Part shown: piece after piece, positions 11,641 to 22,010 of the stretch
How positions within the stretch are numbered: the stretch's first letter is position 1
How the letters are laid out: every line of letters starts with the position of its first letter
NCBI GenBank assembly: GCA_021234155.1
Contig: JAJEKV010000045.1
Location: forward strand, 2,871,434 to 2,935,433
From: Isoetes taiwanensis
Lineage: Eukaryota > Streptophyta > Lycopodiopsida > Isoetales > Isoetaceae
Length of the DNA: 64,000 bases
Direction: 5' to 3'
Notes under the pieces: generated by a model
Seen by the model: only the letters and a program-made list of their open reading frames with translations
The model's database searches: none
Told to the model about the DNA's origin: nothing
Position numbers and translations under genes: made by a program

Positions 11641-14424
11641 GATCCGTCCCCTGCCTTCGTATTGTGCTGGTAGGTTGCACATGAAGCCGCAGCTATGGCG
11701 GTTCTGGGGTAGCTCTTGCCTTTGTTTTTTCTTACACTCTTATATGGCGGAGGTGTGGTTATGGCAGCGAGAAAGTGCAGAAGCTCAAGAGAGTTACAAC
11801 AAAGATTGGGGCCGATTTGGGTTTTCTCTTTACTCCGGTGGGGATGAATGGCCGATGTATTGGCCATCTCCGACGAACTATTTTGCTATCTTCTAACTAT
11901 TTTGCTTCATCCTTTCTTTGATTTTTAATTTTATTCTACTTAAAAGCTTTTGTAATTGCAAACGCAGCTATGGCGGTCGCCTTGTGGCATCCTTCTTTTT
12001 CTTCATCCCCTTTTTGTAAGGGATCCGAACGCCAAGAGCAAAGAGTGCTTTCGGGTTTTGCTCATGGCTTCCGTAGAAGATTCTGTAACAACCAATGAGG
12101 TCTGTGAGCCGCAAGCCCGAGCCCTAAGCCATAGCCTAATCGAATCTCTTATCCCTGCAGGTCTGCACATGTGAAAGGGCAATTTTCTGGCCAGTTTAAG
12201 GCCGTTCATGCTAAAACCATTCGGGCTATCTGATTATAAATTCAACTGGCATGCTTCTGGAATATCTCAAACATTCATGGCGGGAGTGCTGGCGAATTTC
12301 CAGGATCTAAACAGGTATGTTTCCATTTTTGTATTTCTTCCCCAACCAGCATCTTCAATGCAATGTATGCATCCACTTCCCCTGATTCTTCTAAATGTAG
12401 TTCTGTTTTTTAATTTTCTGCATCTAAGTCCGGTTTAAAGGTTTTCACGTTTAAGCTTTTCAAAGATCTGTGAATAGAAACGAGAATCCATGGTCTTGCG
12501 GGTACATCAAGAAATCGAAGTAGTAGAAAAAGTTACAAGTTTTCTTGGTGGTCGGGTTCAAATTAACACATGCATCATTTATGGCATATTCTGAGTGAGT
12601 CCCTAGTTGAAAACCCTGTTGCTTGAAAATTTTATAAATGCTTTGGACGACTTAACATTTCTATAATGAAGCTGTGCGATGGTCTTTTACAGATTAAGGG
12701 ACAACTAAGAGGTTGTGAACACGACATTGATATGGTAATGCCTATTGCTCGTTTGGCACAATTTTTGTTTGTTGTTGTCACTATTTTAGCTATATATGTT
12801 CTTCTTTCTCTTTTCCACAGATGGGACTTCTGATTCAGTCCCAAGTAAGACAAAACTGCTCCCATTTAACATTAATTAGAATAGCATTTGTAGTTATGGC
12901 TTCCATCAAGACAAGCTCCAATGCCACAAAGTAAATACTGCAATACAGAAATACAAATCTTTGGAGCTCCATTCGATTGCAGATGGATATCTCTTTTCCA
13001 TAGCCTTAGACCTCTTTGTGAAAGGTTTATTTCACTTTGCAGATAATACATAGACCTTGGCTTTGTTTCGTCTTAGCTTCAATCTCTTAGTGTGGAATGG
13101 CCTTAGCAATTTCATATTACAATTCTGGCCAAATATAAGATGCCTCTAGATGTGGAAACAAAAGCAATGAAGCGCAAGAACATTATTCAATTTGCATGTG
13201 GTTTCTGGAGGAGTAGCAATTATTCACAATGTCGGTAAGTTTCTTCCATGCTTTGAAACCTAAACCTAGGCTATGTTAGCTTCTTTGTCCATATGTAGAT
13301 TATGGTTTAGTGCGTCAATATGGCATTATGGGTATTAGATATAGGTTATCAAATATCTGGCTATGAATTTTCTGGAGAAAGGTACGTTTCCTGTAAGGAT
13401 ATCTGTTAATAGTCTGAATTAAACCAGCGACAGCAGATCTGATCACAAGGTAATTCTTTTCCTGAATTTGCGAGTGTTTGCAAATGCCTTCATCTGATTG
13501 CAGCATAACTTTTATGGCTCATAGTTGCTTAAAGCCTTTCCCTTTGGTACCCTTTCATTTCCTATGGATTTGCTGACTTCTGAGCTCCAGAAGATTCCAC
13601 AACATGACAATAAAAGTTGCAATGTTGAACAAGTAATGGGCATCGTAGAAGTAGCATCTGGATGAAGATAGTTAATGGCAAAATGAAGACAAGTAATTGG
13701 CAGTCAGTAAACGAGGACAAACAGTTTGCACGATATCTGGATATCTGGAAATACATGGGACGCTATTGTTCTCTTCTTTCTATGACAAAATGTTAACTAA
13801 GCTGGAATGGTTATGCAATGCTATGGATTAATAGCTACAACGCTCGCCCTGGATCATGCTTTCTTTCGGCCATGGAGCTTTAAAGCCATGGAGCTTTGGA
13901 ATGGTTCATTTCTTTGCATTTCTTAGCTTCTTGCCTAATTTCTTCGTGCAATCTTTTGCCTGCCATAACCCATTTTGCTATTTGCATTTTCTCCAAAGAT
14001 GCCACTGGATTTGAGCGTTTGTTTTTCCAGATCCAAGTGCGGATTCTAATAAAAGCATGCCATTCTTTTCATGTGTGTTTTGTTACTTGAGATTGAATTG
14101 CGATTTGTATGAGGGTCTGGTAAGGTTGGCCTAGGTATATCATGTCCTACAGCATATCTGCTTGATTTTTCTCTAAACTATGTTCAGTAGGTTCAGTTGT
14201 TTACAGTGGGTGATTCTTTTGCACCATACTTATGTACTGTATGAACTTGGCCAGCATGCAGCTCGTTATCTTGCAGATCAGGATTGGGTGAAAAGTGATT
14301 CTTTAAAGACCATAGAAAATACAGCAACTTTAAATTGTTAAAGCTGTATTCTTAAGATAAGTTTAATAGAGCAACTTTAACTTAGGCATCTTGATGTTTG
14401 CAACATAAGCAGCATGAGTTGCAG
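11641..14424 (+). other. Gene-like leader and decayed exons upstream of the STT3 fragment
   Basis: Plus-strand stretch with intron-like borders (for example 'aaacag|gtatg' near 12315) and short ORFs, the best being MASVEDSVTTNEVCEPQARA at 12067. No family is recognised. By position it may hold the leader and decayed 5' exons of a captured transcript, but no further STT3 exon could be found by eye. Confidence 0.35.
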
Positions 14425-14673
14425 GATCTTATAACAATGAGGCTGTTGCAATTTTTGCGTTGCTCCTTACATTCTATCTCTTTGTCAAGGCAGTAAATAC
14501 AGGATATCTAGCATGGGCAGTTGGCTCGGCCTTTGCATATTTCTACATGGTTTCAGCATGGGGAGGATATATTTATTATAAACCTTATTCCTATAGATGT
14601 CCTGGTTTTATTGGTGACTGGAAGGTATTCACTATGTCTTTATGTTGCTTATAACACGTTGTACATCCTGGGA
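14425..14673 (+). pseudogene. STT3: STT3 oligosaccharyltransferase catalytic subunit, single broken exon
   Basis: After 'gttgcag' the plus strand encodes [20 protein letters not shown], then [16 protein letters not shown] and [10 protein letters not shown], which is the luminal/transmembrane core of STT3. STT3 is the ER-membrane subunit that transfers the dolichol-linked glycan to Asn-X-Ser/Thr. The family's SYDNE reads SYNNE here. A frameshift after WGGY (near 14570) moves the rest ([19 protein letters not shown]..., then [11 protein letters not shown]) into another frame. The match stops at 14673 and is followed by stop codons. The acceptor at 14423-14424 is kept, so the fragment came from genomic DNA, not mRNA. 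About 80 of over 700 residues are present: a dead fragment. Confidence 0.88.
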
Positions 14674-16130
14674 ATCTAGCACCCATAAGCTTTGGGGTTG
14701 CCAAATATTGATTCAAGTTAATGGGGTGAAACCCCATTGGCTATTAAATTGAACCTTTAGAATTTATGTTGGGGTTTGGTTGGTGTATACAGGAAGTGTG
14801 AAGTCCAAGCAAAGATCTTCTATGTGAGGTCCAAGCAAAGATCTTCTACCTTGGAGCTGCAAGAAATCGTGCGACGACAACAAACTCACGTTGCATTCTA
14901 GTGAACTCTCTAGAGCAGATTCCAAATAATGTTTTCTCTGTACTGACTTCCATTCCATGAAGAATGTTGCCAAGTTCTAGGTCAATAGATTTAATATCAT
15001 GAAGGTTTAACTCATGAACATGAAGATTACATAAAGGAAATTGTCAGGACCACCCCATCATATGAACTTTTCAAAATGAGGCATAAAGCTTTGTTCTCTC
15101 TCCTTTTTTTTTTTGTTGTTCTTTTGGACTTCTCACTTTGCTGACGAAGTTCTAGTCGACAGGCATGTATCACTAGGTGCAAATGGGACAATTTATACTT
15201 TTTGAACTCATAATTTTACTTTCTAGATTGAGTTATGTTATTGTGCAGTAATATATTATCTCAATGGTTGTGTCCATTTGAGTAATAAGCCAACGAAAAG
15301 TAGTCTAAAAAAACAGACAAAAATACAATGTGGTAATTGTTGTCCAATAGTGTTGCCAACTATTATCCCAAAATGCATATCCTAGGCTAAATTTTAAAAT
15401 GATCTACACTGGATCGTTTGTCTCTCAATAAGGCACACGACATTGTTGTAGTGCTCGTTGCAAGGAGAAAGATCAATGTGCTATTTAAGATCAAAGCATT
15501 TTGGAGTATTTTGGTCTATGGAAGACAAATCTGCAGAGATATCGAAAGATTCTTGAGGAACTCTTAAGCGAGAACGTTGTAATGATGATATTACTTTTGC
15601 TAACAGATTGCCCTCCATTTACAAACATTCTCTGATTGCATCTAAAATTAGGACTCAAGAAAGGAAGGCAATAGCAACAAACCCCTTAGTCTGATATGGA
15701 TTTAGTGGAGATTTTGATGGAGACACACTCCATGTATTTGTTCCGTGGTTCGTATTATCTCATTGTCAGAGCACTTGGTCTAGAGGTTGGTGTGAGCATT
15801 GGTTTGTGTTTCTTCCTTGACAATGATGCATCTAACAATATATTTTGCATATTAAAGCAACTATGTAAACAGATCTAAGCAACTAAGTAAACACATTTAT
15901 TGTTTAAGCTTGAACTTTACTTCAAGATTATGTGTAGTCCAATATACCTATGAGTATATGCTAGGAGAAAGACTATGAAATTATGTGAAATTACATAGCA
16001 ATGTTGAGTCATCGAACTTCCACTATGACTTCTTCTAACCTAATTCTGGACACTGAACATTAGATATTGATCTTTTAAAGCTTGGATTTTACTCCCAAAG
16101 CTTCATAAACCATAGCTGATAAACCCATTG
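14674..16130. other. No recognisable gene
   Basis: AT-rich sequence. A small tandem duplication of about 29 bp ('tccaagcaaagatcttcta' twice, 14796-14850) is the only clear structure. Short ORFs show no domain. Confidence 0.4.
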
Positions 16131-16650
16131 ATAGTACAAAAACTTGTATATATACAATTATATTGAGTGCCACAAATGATGTAGATGTCACAAATGATGT
16201 AGAGATTGATGCCACAAATTTTTGGTAGAGATTGATCTCGGCCGTCCATCTCTGAGATGGATGGCCCAGACGGTGCCACCTCGTAACACCCTAAGCATCC
16301 CCCCTTATTTGGGGCTTTTAATCTGGGCCCTTGAAATTGGGGCATTTTATCTAGACCGTCGATTAAAATTATTTGGGGCTTTTCATATGGGCCGTCAGAT
16401 TAAAAGGGAAGGTCAAATCTTGGCCGTCAATTTTGGATAGGAAGTTGCAGGGAAGGTGATAGAATTGGGGCTTTTAATCCAGGCAACCCCCTTTTGGTAG
16501 AGATTGAGGTGTCGCCTTCTGGGCCGTCGAATGTGCGAGATCGACGGCCCAGATGCAGGGACCTTTATTTGGGGCTTTTGATGTGGACCGTTAGATCTAG
16601 GGATTCAATCGTAGCCGTTTGTATAAAAGGTGGTTTATTGTGGGTGGAGC
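16131..16650 (+). repeat. Promoter-like dispersed repeat, copy at 16 kb with TATA box
   Basis: Starts with the AGTACAAAAACTTGTATATA motif seen in the palindromes, then 'ATTATATTGAGTGCCACAAA', GATCTCGGCCGTCCATC with its inverted partner GATGGATGGCC, several 'ATTTGGGGCTTTT' and 'GGCCGTC' blocks, and a second inverted pair near 16515-16552. It ends with the block shared with 11481-11536 and, unlike that copy, a TATAAAAG at 16622. The features suit a promoter carried inside the end of a mobile element. Plus-strand gene fragments, including rbcS, follow. Confidence 0.82.
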
Positions 16651-16654
16651 ATGA

Positions 16655-17796
16655 GGTGTCATTGTTTCGGTTGGTGGGTGTGTGAGATTGGTGGTTGAGA
16701 TGAAGTCTTTTATGATGGAATGTAGGGATTTCATATAGGCTCGTTTATCTTGATAAGGGAGTTAAATGATGGGAGTTTATATTGATGAGGGAATTAAATT
16801 GTGGAAGTTGTAATGGTCAAGTGTCGATGGGGTTTGTTGTCCACGTCTGCCTATGAAATAGAGGTGGCAACATTTTTATTTATTGCATTTTAATCTATAA
16901 TCTCACGATGCCATATGCGGCCTTCTGCTGCCAGCATATCCGGCCGTATTGTCTGCGCTTCAATGTGACTATGGAAACCGTTAAAGGCGTTTTGCAAATT
17001 CTGCTTAGTTTGCCCATTGTTCTTAAGTTCACGATTGGCCAAGGATGGATAGATTGTTTCTCAAATGCAGGCAGATTCGTCCAACACAATGCTTGAATTC
17101 TGAAGAGATTTGCAAATCTAGGTTGTTACTGCAGTGCAGACATCTAACTTTTTTTCTGCTCTGATACAGATATGCTCTTGGTTATTGATCGAATAGGAGC
17201 ACTCTGCGGCAGTAATAGCAAAGCTTTCCAGAATTGTTGGAAAGTAGTTGCTACGAAGGGTACAGATCCATCCACTATCATCTACATGCTGGGTTTTCAT
17301 ACCCAACACAGGCTCTGCCATGGATTTACGAGGGGCTTCTATGCATGTAGGGTGACTGTATTTCGCACAATAACAGAGTATATGCCGAGAGGAAGCTCAA
17401 GGGTTTTTCTGCATAAGAATGATCGCCAGAAAATACAGATAAAATACAAGAAAATTTTCGACTCTGTATTTTGGGGAGCTCTGCCCACGAGTTTTTTTTG
17501 GCGCCAGTATGGCCGCCTGTATGATTTACCTATATGATATGGATCTTACATGCTGAAGTTTGAATCCAAAGACTGAAGCTTGAATCCAAAAAGGGTGCTT
17601 TGGAGCCGATTTGGAGGAACTCCAGAACATTTTCCGATTTGGGGTTGGCTTTGTGACATCAGGGATCCCACCTGTGGTTCTTTAATGGAGGTAAAGACTA
17701 GTAGCTGTGCTTAATCTGCATTGTAGCTAGTTAGTTGTGAATTAGTTGAACTATTGGCGGGGCTTACTTGAGCAATCTGCACCATTTTATTAATTT
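16655..17796 (+). other. Gene-like plus-strand stretch, unrecognised
   Basis: Lies between the repeat's TATA box and the rbcS remnant. It contains a 121-codon plus-strand ORF at 17172-17537 (MLLVIDRIGALCGSNSKAFQ...) without recognisable domain. It could be a chimeric exon of a transcript started in the repeat, or chance. Confidence 0.3.
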
Positions 17797-18180
17797 GTGG
17801 CTGCCTTCGGAATTGAGGTGTGAACACTTCCGCTGTATCTCCTTCCACGTTTAGATCGTCCCCATCAGTGCATCCCTTTGCTGGAAATCTTATTTCAATT
17901 CAAAGCCCTCGGATTGAAGCAAAAAAACTGTCCAGAATGTGAGCCGAGTAACATGCATGCAGGTAAGTTTTATTTCTTCTTTTGAGCTTCTGGTTCTTCA
18001 TTTTCTTTCCGTATTCTGGGTTCCCATTTTATGTTGATCCTCCTGCAGACTGTGAATCCGCTTACCAATCAGAGATTTGAAACTTTGTCTTATGTTCCTC
18101 CACTTTCTTCTGATTCTATTGCGAAGGAGATTGACTATATGATTTCCAAGGGCTGGATCCCCTGTCTCGAGTTTGACAAG
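17797..18180 (+). pseudogene. rbcS: Rubisco small subunit (rbcS) remnant, exons 1 and 2
   Basis: The nuclear rbcS gene encodes the small subunit of the chloroplast CO2-fixing enzyme. Exon 2 (18049-18180) is intact: it reads TVNPLTNQRFETLSYVPPLS then SDSIAKEIDYMISKGWIPCL and EFDK, the classic N-terminal part of the mature protein, between good AG and GT sites. Exon 1 ends VSRVTCMQ at 17962 before GTAAGT, matching the transit-peptide cleavage region, and is preceded by a Ser/Pro-rich transit-like stretch (AVSPSTFRSSPSVHPFAG). Breaks: the expected ATG is GTG at 17797, a TGA follows soon after, and a run of seven A's near 17922 puts the transit peptide and CMQ in different frames. No intact exon 3 is seen. 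It is a dead genomic fragment that keeps intron 1. Confidence 0.88.
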
Positions 18181-19337
18181 GTAATATAAATATTGGGGGA
18201 TGAAAGTTGCATTTTCTTTTTTCATTGGGTTAGTGGATGGCATAAGATCTCGCAGCTAGATTCGCAAAACTCTTATTTAATAAAAATCCAAACTCTTTCT
18301 AGACGCAGTGTCTTGAAGTTGGAAGTGTTTTTTCCTGCATTGTTCTCATTAATGTCCTTGTCAAACTCTCAAGGTATGCATGCAATGAGATTGAGCAATA
18401 GCATTAACTAGTGATCATTGGCGTTCAGAGGTTTTATAATCTTGAATTCACGATTTGCTCTTGGAGCATTGAAACCAGCTGGTTTCTGACTATCAAGGTA
18501 TGGGCTTCCAAGCGGCAGGTTTCCTTCTGTTTGTAAATCCGGAAATGTTTGCATGTGCTTTCCTTCGATGCATTTTGACTATGGCAGCTTCCCTGAATGC
18601 TTTGCAGGCTTGAAGCTTTTCAAAGAACTAAATATATAAGGTTCGTACTTAACAGTGGGTCTGGGATGAGACCCAGTTTCCATTGATCATACGCATCTGG
18701 ATTTTGGGGCTTGTGCGTACTCACATATACCAGATCATGAGAATGTTTGTTTCTTGGCATGGCGCTGCCTGTATCGCATCATCGGTCTCATGTTGCAGAC
18801 TTGGAGTGGACTTGGATTGGGTTGCATTTGGGATTTCGCTGGGTTTAACACAACTGGATCTGATTGCTCTATCACTATAGGCCTACCCATTACTTAGGCA
18901 ATTTGCTCAAATATTTCGATGTTACATGGCTTCTGTTCCCATTATAATATTCCTAAAGATTTTGGCTGTATTTTCTTTTGCAGGTCATATAGAATGTGGA
19001 CTGTCCATGTTAAACAAAAGTCAAATGTGCAGTTCTCTTATTTGGAGCAAATGTGTTGGTTCTACTTCTGTGGAGTAGATTTGGTTCTATTTTGTAACAC
19101 ACATAAAACCACTTTGTGATCAACTTGTTGAGAGAGCTAGCAGAGTAAGATTTCTATGATTTGTCTTTTGTTACAAATATTGATATTGTTAGTAACCATT
19201 TTCGTTCATGCTATAGTGCACAGCTGATGGAAGACCAATGGCATCAAAAAATCTGGAAGCATGCCATTATTCTCGTTGGTCTTTACTTCCATCATTCTGC
19301 AATTATCCTTCAGACACAACACAAAGTTTTCGTAAGA
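18181..19337 (+). other. Downstream of rbcS; possible decayed third exon
   Basis: No intact gene. Near 18981, after 'tcttttgcag', the bases 'ggtcatatagaatgtgga' faintly resemble the rbcS exon 3 motif for GRYWTMWK, with deletions. This is only a suggestion. The rest is AT-rich with short meaningless ORFs. Confidence 0.3.
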
Positions 19338-19965
19338 TTTCATAAGCATGGGCCAGTTTGGGATAGTTCTAATTCTGGCCATACTGCCAGTTAAACAATG
19401 CTAGGCTTTTGTGTGAATATGCGTAATCGGTTCCTGATAAATAGTTAAGCAGACGTACTTTGGATGCATTTAAGATTTTTAAATTTGTTTTATGCCTAGC
19501 CACAAAGATGCATGTTTTTCCTTTAGGTTGACATGTGTATTCAAGGGATTGTCTTAACTGTTACCTATAGAAAAAGCTCCCGCACTGTCTGTTATGATGG
19601 ATGAAAAAGATTCTTTATTGTTCGTAGGCTTAGCATTGGTTTTGTAAGTGATTCTAGGAACATCTCATCTTCACTTCAAGAAAGGCTTGCTTTGCTAGAA
19701 GGGAGGGTCAATCAGCTGGCTGCAGAATTAAAGGAGACTAGAGAAATAATTCAGGTTGCCAAATCCTTCAAAAGATATTCTTTCTGACATTCAGATGAAA
19801 CTTTCTAGCATTGAGAAATTCTTGTGCACAAAACTAGGTGAGTCTGTATCCAGCCTGATAATTAACCAAGGACTAGATGATGAAGAATTTACTTTTAACC
19901 GAGGATTAAACAATGCTAAAAGCAATGCAAAGACTGCAGAAAGCGAAATGAATTACCAGGTTATT
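19338..19965 (+). pseudogene. Coiled-coil gene fragment, copy A (frameshifted)
   Basis: Near-identical, for about 628 bp, to copy B at 21349-21977 (offset about 2.0 kb). It encodes SSLQERLALLEGRVNQLAAE and LKETREIIQV, a heptad-type coiled coil, then KDILSDIQMKLSSIEKF. An extra A ('gccaaatcc' instead of 'gccaatcc' near 19759) breaks the frame. The exon ends NYQ|GTTATT like copy B. A further exon-like piece follows at 20080 (EAFHSGNGIIDRAATDAM). The protein family is not recognised. Confidence 0.6.
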
Positions 19966-20369
19966 TGTTGCTTGGTAGTCTTAGTCACTCTGCTTTAACT
20001 TCCAGATAATTTACGATTCCCTTATAGATTGTGCTTGTTGTTTTGACTTAGAACATTCTCCTGATATGTTTACTTGCAGGGGAGGCCTTTCACAGTGGGA
20101 ATGGAATAATTGATCGAGCTGCAACAGATGCAATGCAACTGAAGGAAGCATACCACTTTTGTTTGGTTCTGTAGATAGTTGTGTGAATTACCAAGTACAT
20201 GTGCCAAAATTCGTGTGCAAAATATTATGCTTGGGTGGAGAATCATTCTCTGTTTGCTGGGTTTTAGAATCTGCGTTCAACTATTTTGATGTGAGCAAGA
20301 TTGGCTAGATGCTATTTTCTATGGGAAAACTGTTCATGCCATAAGATATGAAGTGGTGGTGTGCACATT

Positions 20370-20965
20370 ATTACGGCAGACCAGGTATTTGAAGGAGATA
20401 TGGTGTTGTATACAGTTCCTCTCATCGAAATGTAGTCTCATCGAAATGTAGTCTCATGGACTACAATGTTGGTTGCATATGTCCACTATGGATGCTTGGT
20501 AGGGACACACGTATTGTTTGATGAAATGCCTCAGAAGGATCTTTCATTTTACATTTTGTGGAGTACCATTGCATATGCCAGGAATGGGTCCTACACCAAG
20601 CTCTACAATTATTAGAACAAATGATCTTGATTGGCCTTGCTCCTGAAGGTAATGCAGAAGCCATAATTCAAGTTAAGAAGGTACATGAGTTTATTAAGAA
20701 GGACAATTTAAATCTAGATGTTGAGGCGGGGAATGGGGTCTCACAACGTTTTATGGTAAGGGTGGACAAATTCAAAGTGCAGAGTTGCTATTTTACAAAA
20801 TGGATATACGAGATGTGGTTTTATGGACTGCCTTGATTCAAGCATACAAACTTTGTGGTTATTATGATGCGGCCTTTCAGCATTTTCAACAAATGCAACT
20901 TACAGGCCCGCAACCAAATACGATAACGTACATGACTGTAATGGATGTACTTGGTTGGGATCCTT
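20370..20965 (+). pseudogene. PPR protein gene fragment (PLS type)
   Basis: Frames interrupted by stops spell typical pentatricopeptide-repeat text: SWTTMLVAYVHYGCLVGTHV, LFDEMPQKDLSFY, a KKVHEF segment, then RDVVLWTALIQAYKLCGYYD followed by AAFQHFQQMQLTGPQPNTIT. PPR proteins bind organellar RNA, one base per repeat, for editing, splicing or stability. Several shifts and stops make it a pseudogene. It lies between the two copies of the coiled-coil fragment, so the two families were brought together by rearrangement. Confidence 0.82.
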
Positions 20966-21348
20966 AGCTCAAGATAAATGGATCCACAACATGATGCATG
21001 TAAGTTGTGCATTAGTTATGAACTTCGGATTGACATGGCATGCGAGCAATTAAATCTATACGTATGCAAAGATTCTGGAATGGTGGAAGGACGGATTATT
21101 GGTGGTCGAAGTTTCTATTGGGTATGTTTTCTATTTGTTGAGTGTTCTTATAGATTCTTTTTCCTTTCAGAGATGGTTATTTTTCTTATGTTTTCTGGCA
21201 ACTTTGCCGCTGAGCTAATAGTAGTTACACTAATTAAAGATGACTTGAACCTTTGTAATTTGTGCTCTATCTTTCTCTCGTCGGCAAATATTAAGCCATG
21301 TCCTTCAGGCCATTGCATGTCCAGACCATTCCCCTTCGGATGTTGTAT

Positions 21349-22010
21349 TTTCATAAGCATGGGCCAGTTTGGGATAGTTCTAATTCTGGCCATACTGCCA
21401 GTTAAACAATGCTAGGTATTTGTGTGAATATGTGTGATCGGTTCCTGATAAATAGTCAAGCAGACGTACTTTGGATGCTTTTAAGATTTTTAAATTTGTT
21501 TTATGCCTAGCCACAAAGATGCATGTTTTTCCTTTAGGTTGACATATGTGTATTCAAGGGATTGTCTTAACTGTTACCTATACAAAAGATCCCGCACTGT
21601 CTGTTATGATGGATGCAAAAAGATTCTTTATTGTTCGTAGGCTTAGCATTGGTTTTGGAAGTGATTCTGGGAACATCTCATCTTCACTTCAAGAAAGGCT
21701 TGCTCTGTTAGAAGGGAGGGTCAATCAGCTGGCTGCAGAATTAAAGGAGACTAGAGAAATAATTCAGGTTGCCAATCCTTCAAAAGATATTCTTTCTGAC
21801 ATTCAGATGAAACTTTCTAGCATTGAGAAATTCATGTGCACAAAACTAGGTGAGTCTGTATCCAGCCTGATAATTAACCAAGGACTAGTTAATGGAGAGC
21901 ATGCTTTTAACCGAGGATTAAACAATGCTAAAAGCAATGCAAAGACAGCAGAAAGCGAAATGAATTACCAGGTTATTGACAATTGTTTAATGCCAAAGCG
22001 TTTCATGTGA
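21349..22010 (+). pseudogene. Coiled-coil gene fragment, copy B (open frame)
   Basis: Second copy of the segment at 19338-19965, with an ORF of 154 codons open from 21546 to 22010. Residues of about 45-75 form a coiled coil (SSLQERLALLEGRVNQLAAE...), followed by KDILSDIQMKLSSIEKFMCT and an Asn/Ala-rich stretch (RGLNNAKSNAKTAESEMNYQ). The last 20 or so residues read past a probable splice donor after NYQ. No known family is recognised. Its open frame against copy A's frameshift suggests this is the less decayed copy; whether it is expressed cannot be seen. Confidence 0.5.

Noticed and set aside
14425-14673. Working STT3 gene
   Set aside because: Only one exon, frameshifted after WGGY, with no other exons within several kb.
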